A stretch of DNA of 64,000 nucleotides. Origin: Phytoactinopolyspora mesophila (GTDB lineage: Bacteria; Actinomycetota; Actinomycetes; Jiangellales; Jiangellaceae). Where the stretch lies: contig NZ_WLZY01000005.1 in assembly GCF_010122465.1 (NCBI RefSeq), forward strand, positions 242,901 through 306,900, written 5' to 3'. This document shows, piece by piece, positions 7,896 to 20,292 of this stretch. The notes beneath the pieces are model-generated. The model saw only the letters and a list, made by a program, of their open reading frames with translations, had not been told where the DNA came from and ran no database searches. A program made the translations under genes and the position numbers. Each line of letters opens with the position of its first letter. The stretch's first letter is position 1.

Positions 7896-9653
7896 ATGGC
7901 CAGCGCGCTCGCGCGTCCATGGCAGGCGGTGCGTGGGGCATGGCAGCGGTCCATTCAGGTTCGGGTCATCACGGCGACGCTTGCGCTCTCGCTCGTCGTC
8001 GTGATCCTCCTCGGCGCCACTCTCATGCGGCAGATCAGCGACGGCTTGCTCAACGCCAAAGCCGACTCCGCCGTGGCCGAGGCGTCGGCGGGCATCGACT
8101 TCGCGCAGAGTCACCTCGACGCCGCCGCTGACACCGCGACTGGCTCCTGGAGCCCGCTGTTACGAGACATCGGCGACCGGTTGGCCAACAGCGGCAGCCA
8201 GTCCGGCTCGGACGAGGCGCTCTACGAGGTTGTCCTGCTCGGATCGGAAGACAACGCGGTGTCCATCACCTCCGATGGTGTCGAGCTCCAATGGGCCCGT
8301 GAGGTGGTGCCGCAGGAGCTTCGCGAGAGCGTGCAGGGTGAGCCCCGGGTCTTCCGGACCTACACGGCCATTCCACGTGGCGATGCCGTTGAGGCGGACG
8401 ACGACGGTCTGCCCGTCCTCGCGGTGGGGGGACAACTCACCACTCCGACCGGTGATGACTACGAGCTGTACTACCTGTTCCCGCTCACCGAACAGCAGGA
8501 CGCGCTCGATCTGGTCCGTACCGCTCTGGTCACCGCGGGGCTGTTGCTTCTCCTCCTGCTCGGGGCGCTGGCTTGGCTGGTCACCCGGCAGGTGGTGACG
8601 CCGGTGCGGCTGGCCGCACGGATCGCCGAGCGGTTCTCTTCCGGCCGACTGGCCGAGCGTATGGTGGTACGCGGGCACGACGACCTCGCCCGGCTGGCGA
8701 GCAGCTTCAATCAGATGGCCGCTAGCCTGCAACACCAGATCGGGCAGCTCGAGGAGCTCTCCCGGATGCAGCAGCAGTTCGTGTCCGACGTGTCGCACGA
8801 GCTGCGGACCCCCCTCACAACCGTCCGGATGGCCGCCGACGTTCTGCACGAGTCCAGAGGCGACTTCGATCCAGTGGTGCGCCGCTCGGCGGAGCTGTTG
8901 CAGACGCAACTGGACCGGTTCGAGTCGTTGCTCAACGATCTGCTGGAGATCAGCCGGTTCGACGCCGGTGCGGCCGTCCTCAGCGCTGAACGACATGACC
9001 TGCGCGACTTGGTCCATGCCGTCGTAGACGCGGCCGAGCCGCTGGCTGAGCGGAAGGCGAGCCGGATCATCGTCGACATGCCGTCCTATCCTTGCGTGGC
9101 AGAGATCGACGCCCGGCGCATCGAGAGAGTTCTGCGCAATCTCGTCGTCAATGCCGTGGAACACGGTGAAGGCCGTGATGTGGTGGTCCGGGTGGCAGCC
9201 GACGACGACGCCGTCGCGGTGGCCGTCCGGGATCACGGAGTCGGGCTGAAGCCGGGTGAGTCCTCGCTGGTCTTCCACCGGTTCTGGCGGGCCGACCGGG
9301 CACGAACCCGAACCACTGGCGGCACCGGCCTGGGCCTGTCGATTTCTCTCGAGGACGCCCGGCTGCACGGTGGCTGGCTACAGGCCTGGGGCGAGCCAGG
9401 GGAAGGCTCGAGGTTCCGTCTGACGCTGCCGCGACGGGCCGAGGCGGAGCTGACCTCATCACCGTTGAGCTTGGTGCCTGAGGAACTGGGCGGGCAAGTG
9501 GTTCAGGCGCCCGGTGTCGGATCGGCGTACCGGCAGCTGAGTCCGTCCGGCGGGGTTTCGTGGACCGAGACCGAAGAAGTACAGGCCGACGCCTCTACTG
9601 GCGGGCCGGGAGAGGCCGACGTCCCGGCCGCGGAGGTGAGCCGAGGTGGATGA
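7896..9653 (+). CDS. mtrB: Sensor histidine kinase MtrB
   Basis: The 585-residue membrane kinase has transmembrane helices at about 24-45 and 205-232, flanking an extracytoplasmic sensor of roughly 160 residues. A HAMP domain (about 230-285), HisKA with the phospho-accepting H301 (VSDVSHELRTPLTTVRM) and HATPase_c follow; the last has the N box (RVLRNLVVNAVEHG) and G2 box (GGTGLGLSIS). A non-conserved acidic tail of about 65 residues ends the protein. It phosphorylates MtrA. In mycobacteria MtrB is localised to septa and modulated by LpqB. The gene begins 4 nt after mtrA and overlaps lpqB by 8 bp, so all three are co-expressed. Confidence 0.97.
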   Translation: MASALARPWQAVRGAWQRSIQVRVITATLALSLVVVILLGATLMRQISDGLLNAKADSAVAEASAGIDFAQSHLDAAADTATGSWSPLLRDIGDRLANSGSQSGSDEALYEVVLLGSEDNAVSITSDGVELQWAREVVPQELRESVQGEPRVFRTYTAIPRGDAVEADDDGLPVLAVGGQLTTPTGDDYELYYLFPLTEQQDALDLVRTALVTAGLLLLLLLGALAWLVTRQVVTPVRLAARIAERFSSGRLAERMVVRGHDDLARLASSFNQMAASLQHQIGQLEELSRMQQQFVSDVSHELRTPLTTVRMAADVLHESRGDFDPVVRRSAELLQTQLDRFESLLNDLLEISRFDAGAAVLSAERHDLRDLVHAVVDAAEPLAERKASRIIVDMPSYPCVAEIDARRIERVLRNLVVNAVEHGEGRDVVVRVAADDDAVAVAVRDHGVGLKPGESSLVFHRFWRADRARTRTTGGTGLGLSISLEDARLHGGWLQAWGEPGEGSRFRLTLPRRAEAELTSSPLSLVPEELGGQVVQAPGVGSAYRQLSPSGGVSWTETEEVQADASTGGPGEADVPAAEVSRGG

Positions 9654-11385
9654 AGCTTCCCGTCACTCTTGCCGGCACTCCTGTCCGCGTGGACTCCTGG
9701 GGTGCCTGGCTGTCCTGACAGCGGCAGGACTGCTGACGGCGTGTTCGGGGATTCCGACGTCCGGCCCGATTGTCGCCGGGAACCCGGTGCGCGCGCAGGA
9801 ACAGACGTCGTCGATGGCGTTCAGCCCGGGTGCTCCACGCGCGGGTGACGATCCGTCGGGCATCGTCTACGGCTTCCTGGACGCCCTGAGCGCCTACCAG
9901 CCCGGATACGAGATCGCGCGAGAGTTCTTGACGCCGGATGCGGCGGCCGCATGGGATCCGACGGAGGGCATCACCGTGCATCGCGGCTCACGCCCGACAC
10001 TCGACGTCGTCGACGATTCCTACGTCCAGGTGACCATGACGGTCTCCGGGGAGGTGGGCAACGACGGCTCGTACTCCGTCGAGGATGCCGGCTTGACCCG
10101 TGAGCTGGACCTTCCTGTCGAACGGGTGGCGGGCGAGTGGCGTATCTCGGATCCGCCGGCGGGCACGATCATCTCCGAGGACAACTTCCAACGGGAGTTC
10201 GAGCCGCACAACGTCTGCTTCTTCGACCCAGCCTTCGACGTGCTGTTGCCTGATCCGGTCTACGTGCCCAAACGCGGCCATGTCGCCACGCTGCTCGCGC
10301 AACAGCTGCTCGACGGTCCGTCTGACTGGCTGGATCCGGCGGTGCGCTCGGCGTTCCCGGAGAACGCGAGCCTGAGCGTCTCCAGCGTGCCGATCGAGAC
10401 CGGTATCGCCACGGTCGACCTGTCGGAGAACGCGCAAGACACCGAGCCGATCGAGCGGGCACGGATGGCCGCGCAGCTCGCATGCACCCTGGCCGGCTTG
10501 TCCGAGGTGACGCAGGTGCAGTTGAACGCCGCCGGCGTGTCTTTGCTGTCCCAGGACGACGGCGCGGGCGGCACCGTGGACTATGAACGCTACGATCCGG
10601 ATCGGGCCAGTGCTGGCGGACGGCTCTTCGCCGTTCAGGACGGCGGTATGAACCTGCGCGTGGACGACGAATTCCGGCCGGTGCCGGGGCCGCTCGGTAC
10701 CGCGGAAGACCTTGTCGAGGTGGCCGTTCACCAGGACGGCGATCGCGCGGTGGCCGTCGGGGCTTGGGGTGACGAACTCCAGGTCGCCGGCCTCGACGCC
10801 GAGGCTCCTCTCAGCACCATCCTGCACGGGAGCCGGCTGACCTCGCCCGCCTGGGACCGCAACGACTTGATCTGGGCGGTCAATCAGGACGGCAACGAAG
10901 GTGAAGTCGTGGCTGTGCGTCCTGACGCGACGCCCGTTGCCGTCCGGGGTCCGGACCTCGAGATGCGGGACGTGGACCGGCTCGCGATCTCGCCGGACGG
11001 GACCAGGATGGCGCTGGTGATCGACGGTATCGCCTACCTGGCGGTGGTGGTCTACGACGGCGAGGCGCAGGACTACGTCTCGATCGAGCAGCTGCGCCGG
11101 ATCGGTCCCGACGGTGTCGCACTGGATGTGAGCTGGGCGGGGTCAGAACGTATCGTCGTTCTCGTCCAGGACGAAGATGCGGAAGAAGTCCCGGAGTCGT
11201 ACATCCTCGATGTTTTCGGCGCCGTGCGGTCTCCCCGTGGCCCGGTGCCCGGTGGTGCTGTCTCGATCTCCGCCGGGGCTCAGCAGAAGCTGGTGGCGGT
11301 CACCGAAGGCGGCCACATCATGGAGAACGACTCCCGGACCCATTGGGTCAACATCGGCGACGGAACGAGCACTGCGTATCCTTGA
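9646..11385 (+). CDS. lpqB: Lipoprotein LpqB (MtrB accessory protein)
   Basis: The 579-residue protein starts at GTG 9646, inside the end of mtrB. It has a lipoprotein signal with lipobox LLTAC (C33) followed by SGIPTSGP, the usual mature start of LpqB. A GerMN (sporulation/germination) domain lies around residues 205-300 (YVPKRGHVATLLAQQLLDGP), and a C-terminal beta-propeller-like LpqB domain around 315-575 (LAISPDGTRMALVI). In mycobacteria LpqB sits on the outer face of the membrane and modulates MtrB signalling. The operon arrangement mtrA-mtrB-lpqB strongly supports the same role here. Confidence 0.95.
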   Translation: MDEASRHSCRHSCPRGLLGCLAVLTAAGLLTACSGIPTSGPIVAGNPVRAQEQTSSMAFSPGAPRAGDDPSGIVYGFLDALSAYQPGYEIAREFLTPDAAAAWDPTEGITVHRGSRPTLDVVDDSYVQVTMTVSGEVGNDGSYSVEDAGLTRELDLPVERVAGEWRISDPPAGTIISEDNFQREFEPHNVCFFDPAFDVLLPDPVYVPKRGHVATLLAQQLLDGPSDWLDPAVRSAFPENASLSVSSVPIETGIATVDLSENAQDTEPIERARMAAQLACTLAGLSEVTQVQLNAAGVSLLSQDDGAGGTVDYERYDPDRASAGGRLFAVQDGGMNLRVDDEFRPVPGPLGTAEDLVEVAVHQDGDRAVAVGAWGDELQVAGLDAEAPLSTILHGSRLTSPAWDRNDLIWAVNQDGNEGEVVAVRPDATPVAVRGPDLEMRDVDRLAISPDGTRMALVIDGIAYLAVVVYDGEAQDYVSIEQLRRIGPDGVALDVSWAGSERIVVLVQDEDAEEVPESYILDVFGAVRSPRGPVPGGAVSISAGAQQKLVAVTEGGHIMENDSRTHWVNIGDGTSTAYP

Positions 11386-11420
11386 CGCTTGTTCCTGGCC
11401 AGCGACAGGTGTGACGCCAG

Positions 11421-12128
11421 ATGCTTCTGCGTGAACGTTTGAGCGCGCTGGCTTCGGCCGGCGGGGAGCTCATGCTCGGTACGGCCTGTGCCGGATGTGG
11501 TGCTGAGCCTGGCCTGATCTGCTCCGACTGCCGCGCCGAGCTATTAGGTCCAGCCGCCGCGGGGCAGGAGCTGCCGGGCGCGGAAGGCATCCAGTTCGCG
11601 GGCACGGCGGCTTATGCCGGTGCCGTGGGAGCGATGATCGTCCAGCACAAGGAACGTGGCCGGCTGGCGCTCAGCCGGCCGCTCGGTGATGCCCTGGCGA
11701 TCGCGGTGACCGCTGTCCTCGCGGGCGACGGCGGCTGTGCCGAGTGTGGCCGGCGCACGGTCGCGCTGATTCCCGTCCCCTCCCGGCGGTCCACTTCGCG
11801 CAAACGTGGACATGATCCGGTCTTGCGGATGGCGCGAAGGGCCGCGTCGGTTCTCCGGCGGGCCGGGCAGGACGCCACGGTGGTGGCTGGACTCCGGCAC
11901 GTGCGAAAGGTCGACGACCAGGCGAGCCTCGGCAGGACTGCCCGGGCGGCCAACCTCTGTGGCGCGATGGCGGTGCGTGCCCCGGTGCCCAAACTGCTGA
12001 ACGGCCGGTGCGGAATCGTCGTCGACGACATCGTCACCACCGGGTCGACATTGCGTGAAAGTGTGCGGGCCCTGACCGCTTCCGGGCTCGTACCCTGCGG
12101 CGCAGCCGTCGTCGCCGTCGCCCGCTGA
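11421..12128 (+). CDS. ComF-family phosphoribosyltransferase-like protein
   Basis: The 235-residue protein carries an N-terminal zinc-ribbon-like set of four cysteines (C23, C26, C34, C37: CAGCGAEPGLICSDC). A type I phosphoribosyltransferase fold follows, with the PRPP-binding motif GIVVDDIVTTGST near residues 195-207. ComF proteins support DNA uptake in naturally competent bacteria and are also widespread in non-competent actinobacteria, where the substrate is undefined. The gene sits between lpqB (35 nt away) and the hibernation factor gene, a conserved actinobacterial order. The extra pair CAECGR near residue 110 is an additional Cys pair seen here. Confidence 0.85.
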   Translation: MLLRERLSALASAGGELMLGTACAGCGAEPGLICSDCRAELLGPAAAGQELPGAEGIQFAGTAAYAGAVGAMIVQHKERGRLALSRPLGDALAIAVTAVLAGDGGCAECGRRTVALIPVPSRRSTSRKRGHDPVLRMARRAASVLRRAGQDATVVAGLRHVRKVDDQASLGRTARAANLCGAMAVRAPVPKLLNGRCGIVVDDIVTTGSTLRESVRALTASGLVPCGAAVVAVAR

Positions 12129-12308
12129 CACCCGCCCTGGTTGCTGTGACGTGACGAACATTCGAGATGGACGTGTATAGCTAGCGTCGACGAGCTAACG
12201 TTTGTGCATGGCACCCGTTGTCCGTTCGTCGATTCGGCAGGACGCCCGGGTCGCTGTTCTGCTCGCGGGTGCTCCCTCGACCGCGTACCCCAGATTGGGA
12301 GGTCCCGA

Positions 12309-12992
12309 GTGGATATCGTCGTTAAGGGCCGTCGGATAGACGTGCCGGAACGCTTCCGCGATCATGTATCCGAGAAGCTCTCCAAGCTGACGAAGTTCGA
12401 CCATAAAGTCATGCGTGTTGACGTGGAAGTATCCAAAGAGCGCAACCCTCGTCAGTCGGGCCAGTGCGACCGTGTCGAGCTCACCGTTTACTCCAAGGGA
12501 CCGGTTATCCGTGCGGAGGCCGCCTCCGCGGACAAATTCGCCGCATTGGATCTCGCGCTCGACAAACTGACCGCACGGATGCGTAAGGCTGCCGATCGAC
12601 GCCGAGTGCATCGAGGCAACCGCACGCCCACCTCCGTAGCCGCCGCGACCGCTTCGCTGGCTGAGCCGGCCGGCGCCAGCTACCAGTCCTCCGGCCCGGC
12701 CGCCGTACCGGCGCCGCCGACGGTGGTGGAGCCGGCCCCGGAGTACGAGCCGGCGCCGATGTCGGAGCCTATCGCGGAGTTCGACCCGGACGTACGGATC
12801 GAGCGAAACGGGCCGATGGTCGTGCGTGAGAAGACGCACAAGGCCACCCCGATGACGCGGGATCAGGCGCTGTACGAGATGGAGCTCGTCGGTCACGATT
12901 TCTACCTCTTCGTCGACGCCGATACCAAGATGCCGAGCGTGGTGTACCGCCGGCACGGTTATGACTACGGAGTGATCCGGCTCGACGTCTAG
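12309..12992 (+). CDS. hpf: Ribosome hibernation-promoting factor, long form
   Basis: The protein has 227 residues from GTG 12309, chosen because the ribosome binding site gggaggt lies 5 nt upstream and the family starts MDIVVKGRxxDVPERF. The frame stays open back to an ATG at 12204, but that extension is not conserved. The N-terminal S30AE/RaiA domain spans about residues 1-105, a Pro/Ala/Glu-rich linker about 105-160, and the C-terminal dimerisation domain about 165-227 (MTRDQALYEMELVGHDFYLF). Long-form HPF dimerises 70S ribosomes into inactive 100S particles in stationary phase or stress. Its position upstream of secA is typical. Confidence 0.93.
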   Translation: MDIVVKGRRIDVPERFRDHVSEKLSKLTKFDHKVMRVDVEVSKERNPRQSGQCDRVELTVYSKGPVIRAEAASADKFAALDLALDKLTARMRKAADRRRVHRGNRTPTSVAAATASLAEPAGASYQSSGPAAVPAPPTVVEPAPEYEPAPMSEPIAEFDPDVRIERNGPMVVREKTHKATPMTRDQALYEMELVGHDFYLFVDADTKMPSVVYRRHGYDYGVIRLDV

Positions 12993-13006
12993 ACGAGCCC
13001 CTGATC

Positions 13007-13095
13007 GGTGATCGTTGGCGGTTCTGTGCCGCCGCAACGTGATCGTTGGCGGGCCGTGGCGGTGCGGTAGCAACCCGAAGCCGCCAACGATCACC
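13007..13095. repeat. Intergenic palindrome (family C) with an internal third copy
   Basis: The 15-bp arms ggtgatcgttggcgg (13007-13021) and ccgccaacgatcacc (13081-13095) are exact inverted repeats, and a third direct copy of 14 bp (gtgatcgttggcgg) lies at 13039-13052. Either arm can pair to form a hairpin between hpf and the YcaQ-like gene. Like the other repeat families in the window it carries TGATC at one end and GATCA at the other. It may act as an hpf terminator. Confidence 0.75.
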
Positions 13096-13142
13096 GAGAC
13101 ACCAGCCCGACGCTGTCGGTTGGCGTTGGTAACGTCCGCGGC

Positions 13143-14354
13143 ATGGCACGACCTGAGACACTCAGCCAGGCGGCCGCACGTCGTATCGCGCTCGCGGCAC
13201 AAGGGTTCGCTGATTCACGGCCGGTGCGGCCGGACCGGCGCACCCTTCGCCGCGTCCTTGACCGGGTCGCGCTCTTCCAGATCGACTCGGTCAACGTGCT
13301 GTCGCGCGCGCATTACCTGCCGCTGTTCTCCCGCCTTGGGCCTTACCCGCGTTCGTTGCTGGATCAGGCCGCCAACCGATCGCCGCGGCTGCTGTTCGAA
13401 TACTGGGCGCATGAGGCTTCATTCGTTCCGGTCCGCTACCAGCCGCTGCTCCGGCACCGGATGGCCGAGGCCGACGATGCCTCGTGGGGACGGATGCGGC
13501 AGCTCGCGCGGGAGAAGCCGGACTTCGTCGAGTGGGTGCTCGACGAAGTCAAGAGACTAGGCCCGGTCACTGCCGGTGAGATCCAGGACGACGCGCCGGC
13601 GTCCAAGGACCACTGGGGATGGAACTGGTCGGACACCAAGTCCGCCCTCGAATACCTGTTCTGGGCCGGCCGAGTTACGGCAGCCGGCCGCAACAGCTCA
13701 TTCGCCCGACTCTACGACCTGCCTGAACGGGTGCTGCCTGCCGAAGTCTTCGCCGCGCCGACGCCGTCGGCCGAAGAAAGCTACCGCGAGCTCATCCGAC
13801 TGGCTGCCCGGGCGCACGGCGTAGGCACCGAGCAGTGCTTCCGAGACTACTTCCGCCTGTCACCCAAACAAGCGCGCACCGCTGTGGCCGAGCTTGTCGA
13901 GGCGGGAGAACTGCTGCCGGTCGAGATCGAGGGCTGGAAACGGCCGGCCTTCCTTTTCTGGGACGCGCGCATGCCCAGACGGATCAACGCCCGGGCGTTA
14001 CTGAGCCCGTTCGATTCACTCGTCTGGGAACGCGCTCGCACCGAAGCGCTGTTCGGTTTCCGGTATCGGCTCGAGATCTACGTGCCCAAACCCAAACGCG
14101 TGCACGGTTACTACGTCCTGCCATTCTTGCTCGGCGATCAGCTGGTGGCCCGGGTCGATCTCAAAGCGGACCGGCAGGCCGGTGTCCTCCGGGTCCAGGC
14201 CGCCTGGGCCGAGCCGGAGGCCCCTGGTGAGACTGCCGCGGAGCTCTCGGCAGAACTCATCTCCATGGCCCGGTGGCTCGAGCTGGACGACGTCGCCGTC
14301 GCAGGTCACGGTGATCTCGCGCCCGCATTGGACGTAGCGGTCCGTCGTTCTTAG
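13143..14354 (+). CDS. YcaQ-family (AlkZ-like, HTH_42) crosslink-repair DNA glycosylase
   Basis: The 403-residue protein is of the winged-helix DNA-binding DUF1006/HTH_42 type. The catalytic QxD motif is seen as [10 protein letters not shown] (Q46, D48), followed by the conserved [13 protein letters not shown] and [10 protein letters not shown] stretches and the C-terminal [23 protein letters not shown]. Members such as E. coli YcaQ and Streptomyces AlkZ unhook interstrand DNA crosslinks or remove bulky alkyl adducts. AlkZ itself is tied to azinomycin production, and no biosynthetic cluster is visible here, so this is probably the general-repair YcaQ-like branch. It stands alone, convergent with the GNAT gene. 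The ATG at 13143 gives the full conserved N-terminus. Confidence 0.88.
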   Translation: MARPETLSQAAARRIALAAQGFADSRPVRPDRRTLRRVLDRVALFQIDSVNVLSRAHYLPLFSRLGPYPRSLLDQAANRSPRLLFEYWAHEASFVPVRYQPLLRHRMAEADDASWGRMRQLAREKPDFVEWVLDEVKRLGPVTAGEIQDDAPASKDHWGWNWSDTKSALEYLFWAGRVTAAGRNSSFARLYDLPERVLPAEVFAAPTPSAEESYRELIRLAARAHGVGTEQCFRDYFRLSPKQARTAVAELVEAGELLPVEIEGWKRPAFLFWDARMPRRINARALLSPFDSLVWERARTEALFGFRYRLEIYVPKPKRVHGYYVLPFLLGDQLVARVDLKADRQAGVLRVQAAWAEPEAPGETAAELSAELISMARWLELDDVAVAGHGDLAPALDVAVRRS

Positions 14355-14448
14355 TCCGCACCCCGCACCACATCGTGGCCTTCCCGAGTGGTCACCTCTC
14401 GGCCGGCCGGCTTCCCTCGCGTCGCACCTGGTGTTCTACACCCAAGGG

Positions 14449-15567
14449 TCAAGCGAGATCGGTGGGGAGGAGATCGTAGCGATGGTGATCGGCTGTGCTG
14501 CCGTCGCTGCGCATCAGGTCGGCTCGTTGCGCGCCGATGTAGCGGAAGCCGGCCCGCTCGATCACCTTGCGGGACCCCTCGTTTCCCTCCGCGTGTTCGA
14601 TGATGAGCCGCCGAAGGCCGAGGCCGCCGTCCTCGGTCGGGAGGAACGCATGCCGGATCACCATCTGGGTCGCCTCTGAGGCGATACCGCGGCCGCGCGC
14701 CGACGGATGGACGTGGTAGCCGATCGAGCCTTGATCGTTGCGGTGACCGAACAGTCGCAACCCGAACGTGCCGATGGACGGTCCGCCCTCGGGACGGACC
14801 GCGGCCCAATGCACTATCCGGCCCGAAGCGGCGTCCTCCCGGGTGCTGTGGATGAAATTCACGGCGTCGTCGATGGTGTAGGGACTCGGCAGGCCGCTCA
14901 GCCAGTACTGAGTCTGTGGGTCGCTGCATGCCTCGGCCACGGCGCCGGCGTCGGTGTCCTCGAGCGGGCGCAATGTCACGCGCTCCCCGCGAATCACCGG
15001 CGCATCGAGCCAGCGCGAGGCCGGCGTCATCGGATCGCCGGCGCACAGCGTCGCCACCCAGGCGTCCCGCCGCTTGCCGCGTTGGGGCTGCCCGCCCCGG
15101 ACGAGCCCTTCGTGGCGGAAACCGGTGGCCCATGCCACCCTCCGGGAAGCCCAGTTCCCCACGTATGCCCACCATACGAGGTGGGTCAGGCCGAGGGAGT
15201 GGTGGTTCAGGACCCGCTCGGCGACGAGCCGCACGGCATGGGAGGTGAGCCCGCGCCCGCGCGCTTTCGGATCGGTCCAGAATCCGATCTCCCCAAGGCC
15301 GTCGCCGGTCAGGGTGACACCTATGGTTCCGTCCAGCCGGCCCGTGAGAGGCTCCCGGATGGCCCAAATGAGCGAGGTCGCGTTTGCCCAGCCGCCGGCC
15401 ACCACGGTATTGACGAATGTCTCAGCATCGGCCCTGGTGTACGGGGACGGCACGGTGGTGCCGTCCTGAATCGCCGGGTCCTGGCAGAGTTCGGTGATGC
15501 GATCGATGTCGGCCCGGACCGGCATCGACAGCAGTACGCGCTCGCTCTTGAGCTCGAATGGTTCCAT
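14449..15567 (-). CDS. Tandem GNAT acetyltransferase (two RimJ/RimL-like domains)
   Basis: From ATG 15565-15567 (MEPFELKSERVLL) the protein is 372 residues; an in-frame ATG six codons upstream (15585) is also possible and neither has a clear ribosome binding site. Two full GNAT domains of the RimJ/RimL type follow each other, at about residues 1-180 (acetyl-CoA loop FWTDPKARGRGLTSHAVRL) and 185-370 (YHVHPSARGRGIASEATQM). The second loop Q/RxxGxG/A (ARGRGIA) is intact in both halves. The substrate is unknown; RimJ/L relatives acetylate protein N-termini or small amines. The fusion of two full-length domains suggests internal duplication. It is divergent from secA. Confidence 0.85.
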   Translation of the reverse strand: MEPFELKSERVLLSMPVRADIDRITELCQDPAIQDGTTVPSPYTRADAETFVNTVVAGGWANATSLIWAIREPLTGRLDGTIGVTLTGDGLGEIGFWTDPKARGRGLTSHAVRLVAERVLNHHSLGLTHLVWWAYVGNWASRRVAWATGFRHEGLVRGGQPQRGKRRDAWVATLCAGDPMTPASRWLDAPVIRGERVTLRPLEDTDAGAVAEACSDPQTQYWLSGLPSPYTIDDAVNFIHSTREDAASGRIVHWAAVRPEGGPSIGTFGLRLFGHRNDQGSIGYHVHPSARGRGIASEATQMVIRHAFLPTEDGGLGLRRLIIEHAEGNEGSRKVIERAGFRYIGAQRADLMRSDGSTADHHRYDLLPTDLA

Positions 15568-15777
15568 GGCTCGTATAGTGCCCATGACGGGTGTACCGAG
15601 GGCAACTAGAATTCATCGCATGGCCCGTCGTGGTGGCGGATGTGGGCGCGCAGGAAACTGGGCGCCTATCCGAGCCGTTATCGATTCGGGGTTCGCCACG
15701 TACCATGGGGGGTTGGGGCCACCAGCTTGAGGTACCCCATGCCGCCTCGCAGAAACATCGCCTAGGAGTTGACCCTC

Positions 15778-18591
<2,814 letters not shown>

Positions 18592-18680
18592 GGGGGTCCG
18601 CGGCCCCGGGCGGAGGCGGACTTCTGGCCAGTTCTACCGAATGGGTATCGCGATAGAAGATCGTCCTTTATCGTTTCGTT

Positions 18681-19673
18681 ATGGTAGATCGTCCCCTCGT
18701 CAGTAGAAGTCGCGTCCGCCGCCCCGTGTTCGTCGTTGCCCTCGCGATCGTCACGGGCTTGGCACTGCTGGTACCGGCCGGTGCGGCCGCCGCGCTGGCC
18801 GCCAAGCCGGGGGACGGGTTCGAGAAGTCGCTGATCCGCGTTGTCCGGAACGATCAGTTCATCGATACCGCGCCGGCCGGCGTCGTCTCGCTCGGGGATT
18901 CGTACTCGTCGGGGTTGGGTGCGGGGAGCTACGACGACGATTGCGATCGCACGCCGCAGGCGTGGGGCATGCTCATCTTCGCCGACGAGGTGTCGCGTGA
19001 AGACCGGTTGTTACTCGCATGCTCGGGCGCCGTCGTCGACGACGTTTACGACCAGCTCGACGATCTGGCGGAGGCCGGCCCCTCTGGCGGCAGGCTGATC
19101 ACGCTGACCGTAGGAGGTAACGACATCGGCTTCGCCGGCGAGCTGGCGAGTTGCTTCGTTCCTTTTGTCGGTTGTGCGGGCCGTGAGACGACGTTGATGA
19201 ACCGCATCGACGCACTTGTCGACCCTCTGACCGAGCTGTATGTCGATGTTCAGGCGGCCAACCCGGGCGACGTGCTGATCGTGGGCGGTTACCCGTTGCT
19301 GGTGCCTGATCCTGAAGTCCGCAGCAGCTGCCGGGCGCTCACTCCGTTGCTGAGCACCGCGGAGCGGGAGATGATCCGGCGCCTCGGCGTCGCACTCAAC
19401 CAAGCGATCGAGGAAGCCGCGTCGGCGGCCGGTGTGCGCTCGGCGGGCGCGCAGCTCGAGGCGGTATTCGACGGGCACGAGGCGTGCGCCAACGGCCCGG
19501 ATGACTGGCTCAACGGCCTCAAGCTGGGAAGCGGGTCACAGGAGCCAGACCCAGACGCACCGGAGACCCGCTGGGACGCGTTCGCCTCTTTCGTGCGTGA
19601 GTCGTTCCACCCGAACGTGGCTGGCCAAGCCGGCTACGCCGATGCGTTCACTACGGTGTGGGGCACCCACTAG
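18681..19673 (+). CDS. Secreted SGNH/GDSL hydrolase (esterase/lipase)
   Basis: The 330-residue protein has a Sec signal peptide (basic start RSRVRRP, hydrophobic 15-33, Ala-rich cleavage region near residue 40). Block I is VSLGDSYSSGLGAG with catalytic S74, block III is VGGNDIGFA, and block V is SFHPNVAGQAGYADAF with H310. The pattern matches the SGNH family that includes the Streptomyces secreted esterase and lipase enzymes, with several cysteines (for example CDR, LACS, CFVPFVGC) likely forming disulfides outside the cell. The natural ester substrate is unknown. The gene is monocistronic, convergent with the Rv3235-family gene. Confidence 0.88.
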   Translation: MVDRPLVSRSRVRRPVFVVALAIVTGLALLVPAGAAAALAAKPGDGFEKSLIRVVRNDQFIDTAPAGVVSLGDSYSSGLGAGSYDDDCDRTPQAWGMLIFADEVSREDRLLLACSGAVVDDVYDQLDDLAEAGPSGGRLITLTVGGNDIGFAGELASCFVPFVGCAGRETTLMNRIDALVDPLTELYVDVQAANPGDVLIVGGYPLLVPDPEVRSSCRALTPLLSTAEREMIRRLGVALNQAIEEAASAAGVRSAGAQLEAVFDGHEACANGPDDWLNGLKLGSGSQEPDPDAPETRWDAFASFVRESFHPNVAGQAGYADAFTTVWGTH

Positions 19674-19726
19674 TGCCGCTGATTCGCAGCCGCAGGGCAG
19701 CCTGGGCGGCGTCGAAGCGCGGGTCG

Positions 19727-20278
19727 TCAGACAAACTGGAGCGTTGTGCATTGCCACTGGTCCCCGGTGGCTTCCAGGCGTAGAGCCAGTGCCCGCACCC
19801 TGCTTCCGATCTGAAGGACGGCGCATGCCTCGACCACGGCCGGGTTGACCTCACAGACGCGCAGCGCGCGCACGGTAGGTGTCGCCGTCGAGACGGCTCG
19901 CGGCCGGGCGGCGATCCGGTGTTCCAGGCCCTGGTAGACGGCGTCGTTGGTCCACCGTGACAGCTGCTGAACCGGGCGACGCCCGTACAACGTCTCAATC
20001 AAGGCCTGCACGATCATCGCGCACCAGCGGCGTGGCTCTGGTGGGCCCGCCGCGGCCGCGATCGGTGGCGGGATGGCGCCAGCCGGCCGGCGAGCACGCT
20101 TGTTCGCGGCCCGGGTGCGGGCCGACAGGGCGAGGGTGCCTTGGACCGGAACGCCGTCCGTCGCGCGGCGGGTCCGCGCCAGGGGAGGTCGCAACTCGGC
20201 GGTCTCGTCATCGTAGGGCGGTTCGGTGACCGGAAGCGGCAGCCGCCGGACGCCGGCGGGCCTCGTGGATGTGCGCAA
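19727..20278 (-). CDS. Rv3235-family protein
   Basis: The 183-residue protein has a Pro/Arg-rich variable first half and a conserved C-terminal domain (about residues 85-183) of the Rv3235 type. That domain runs MIVQALIETLYGRRPVQQL, WTNDAVYQGLEHR and VRALRVCEVNPAVVEACAVL, followed by RALALRLEATGDQWQCTTLQ. The longest reading frame begins at TTG 20278, and no better ATG or GTG is evident, so the N-terminus is uncertain. The family is restricted to actinobacteria and has no assigned function. It lies 14 nt downstream of the LysM protein on the same strand, so they probably share a transcript. Confidence 0.8.
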   Translation of the reverse strand: MRTSTRPAGVRRLPLPVTEPPYDDETAELRPPLARTRRATDGVPVQGTLALSARTRAANKRARRPAGAIPPPIAAAAGPPEPRRWCAMIVQALIETLYGRRPVQQLSRWTNDAVYQGLEHRIAARPRAVSTATPTVRALRVCEVNPAVVEACAVLQIGSRVRALALRLEATGDQWQCTTLQFV

Positions 20279-20292
20279 CTAGGTGGCTCCGT

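Noticed and set aside
12143-12158. A CRP-like half site (tgtgacgtgacgaaca) upstream of hpf
   Set aside because: Only one half matches; the second half (GAACA) departs too far from TCACA.
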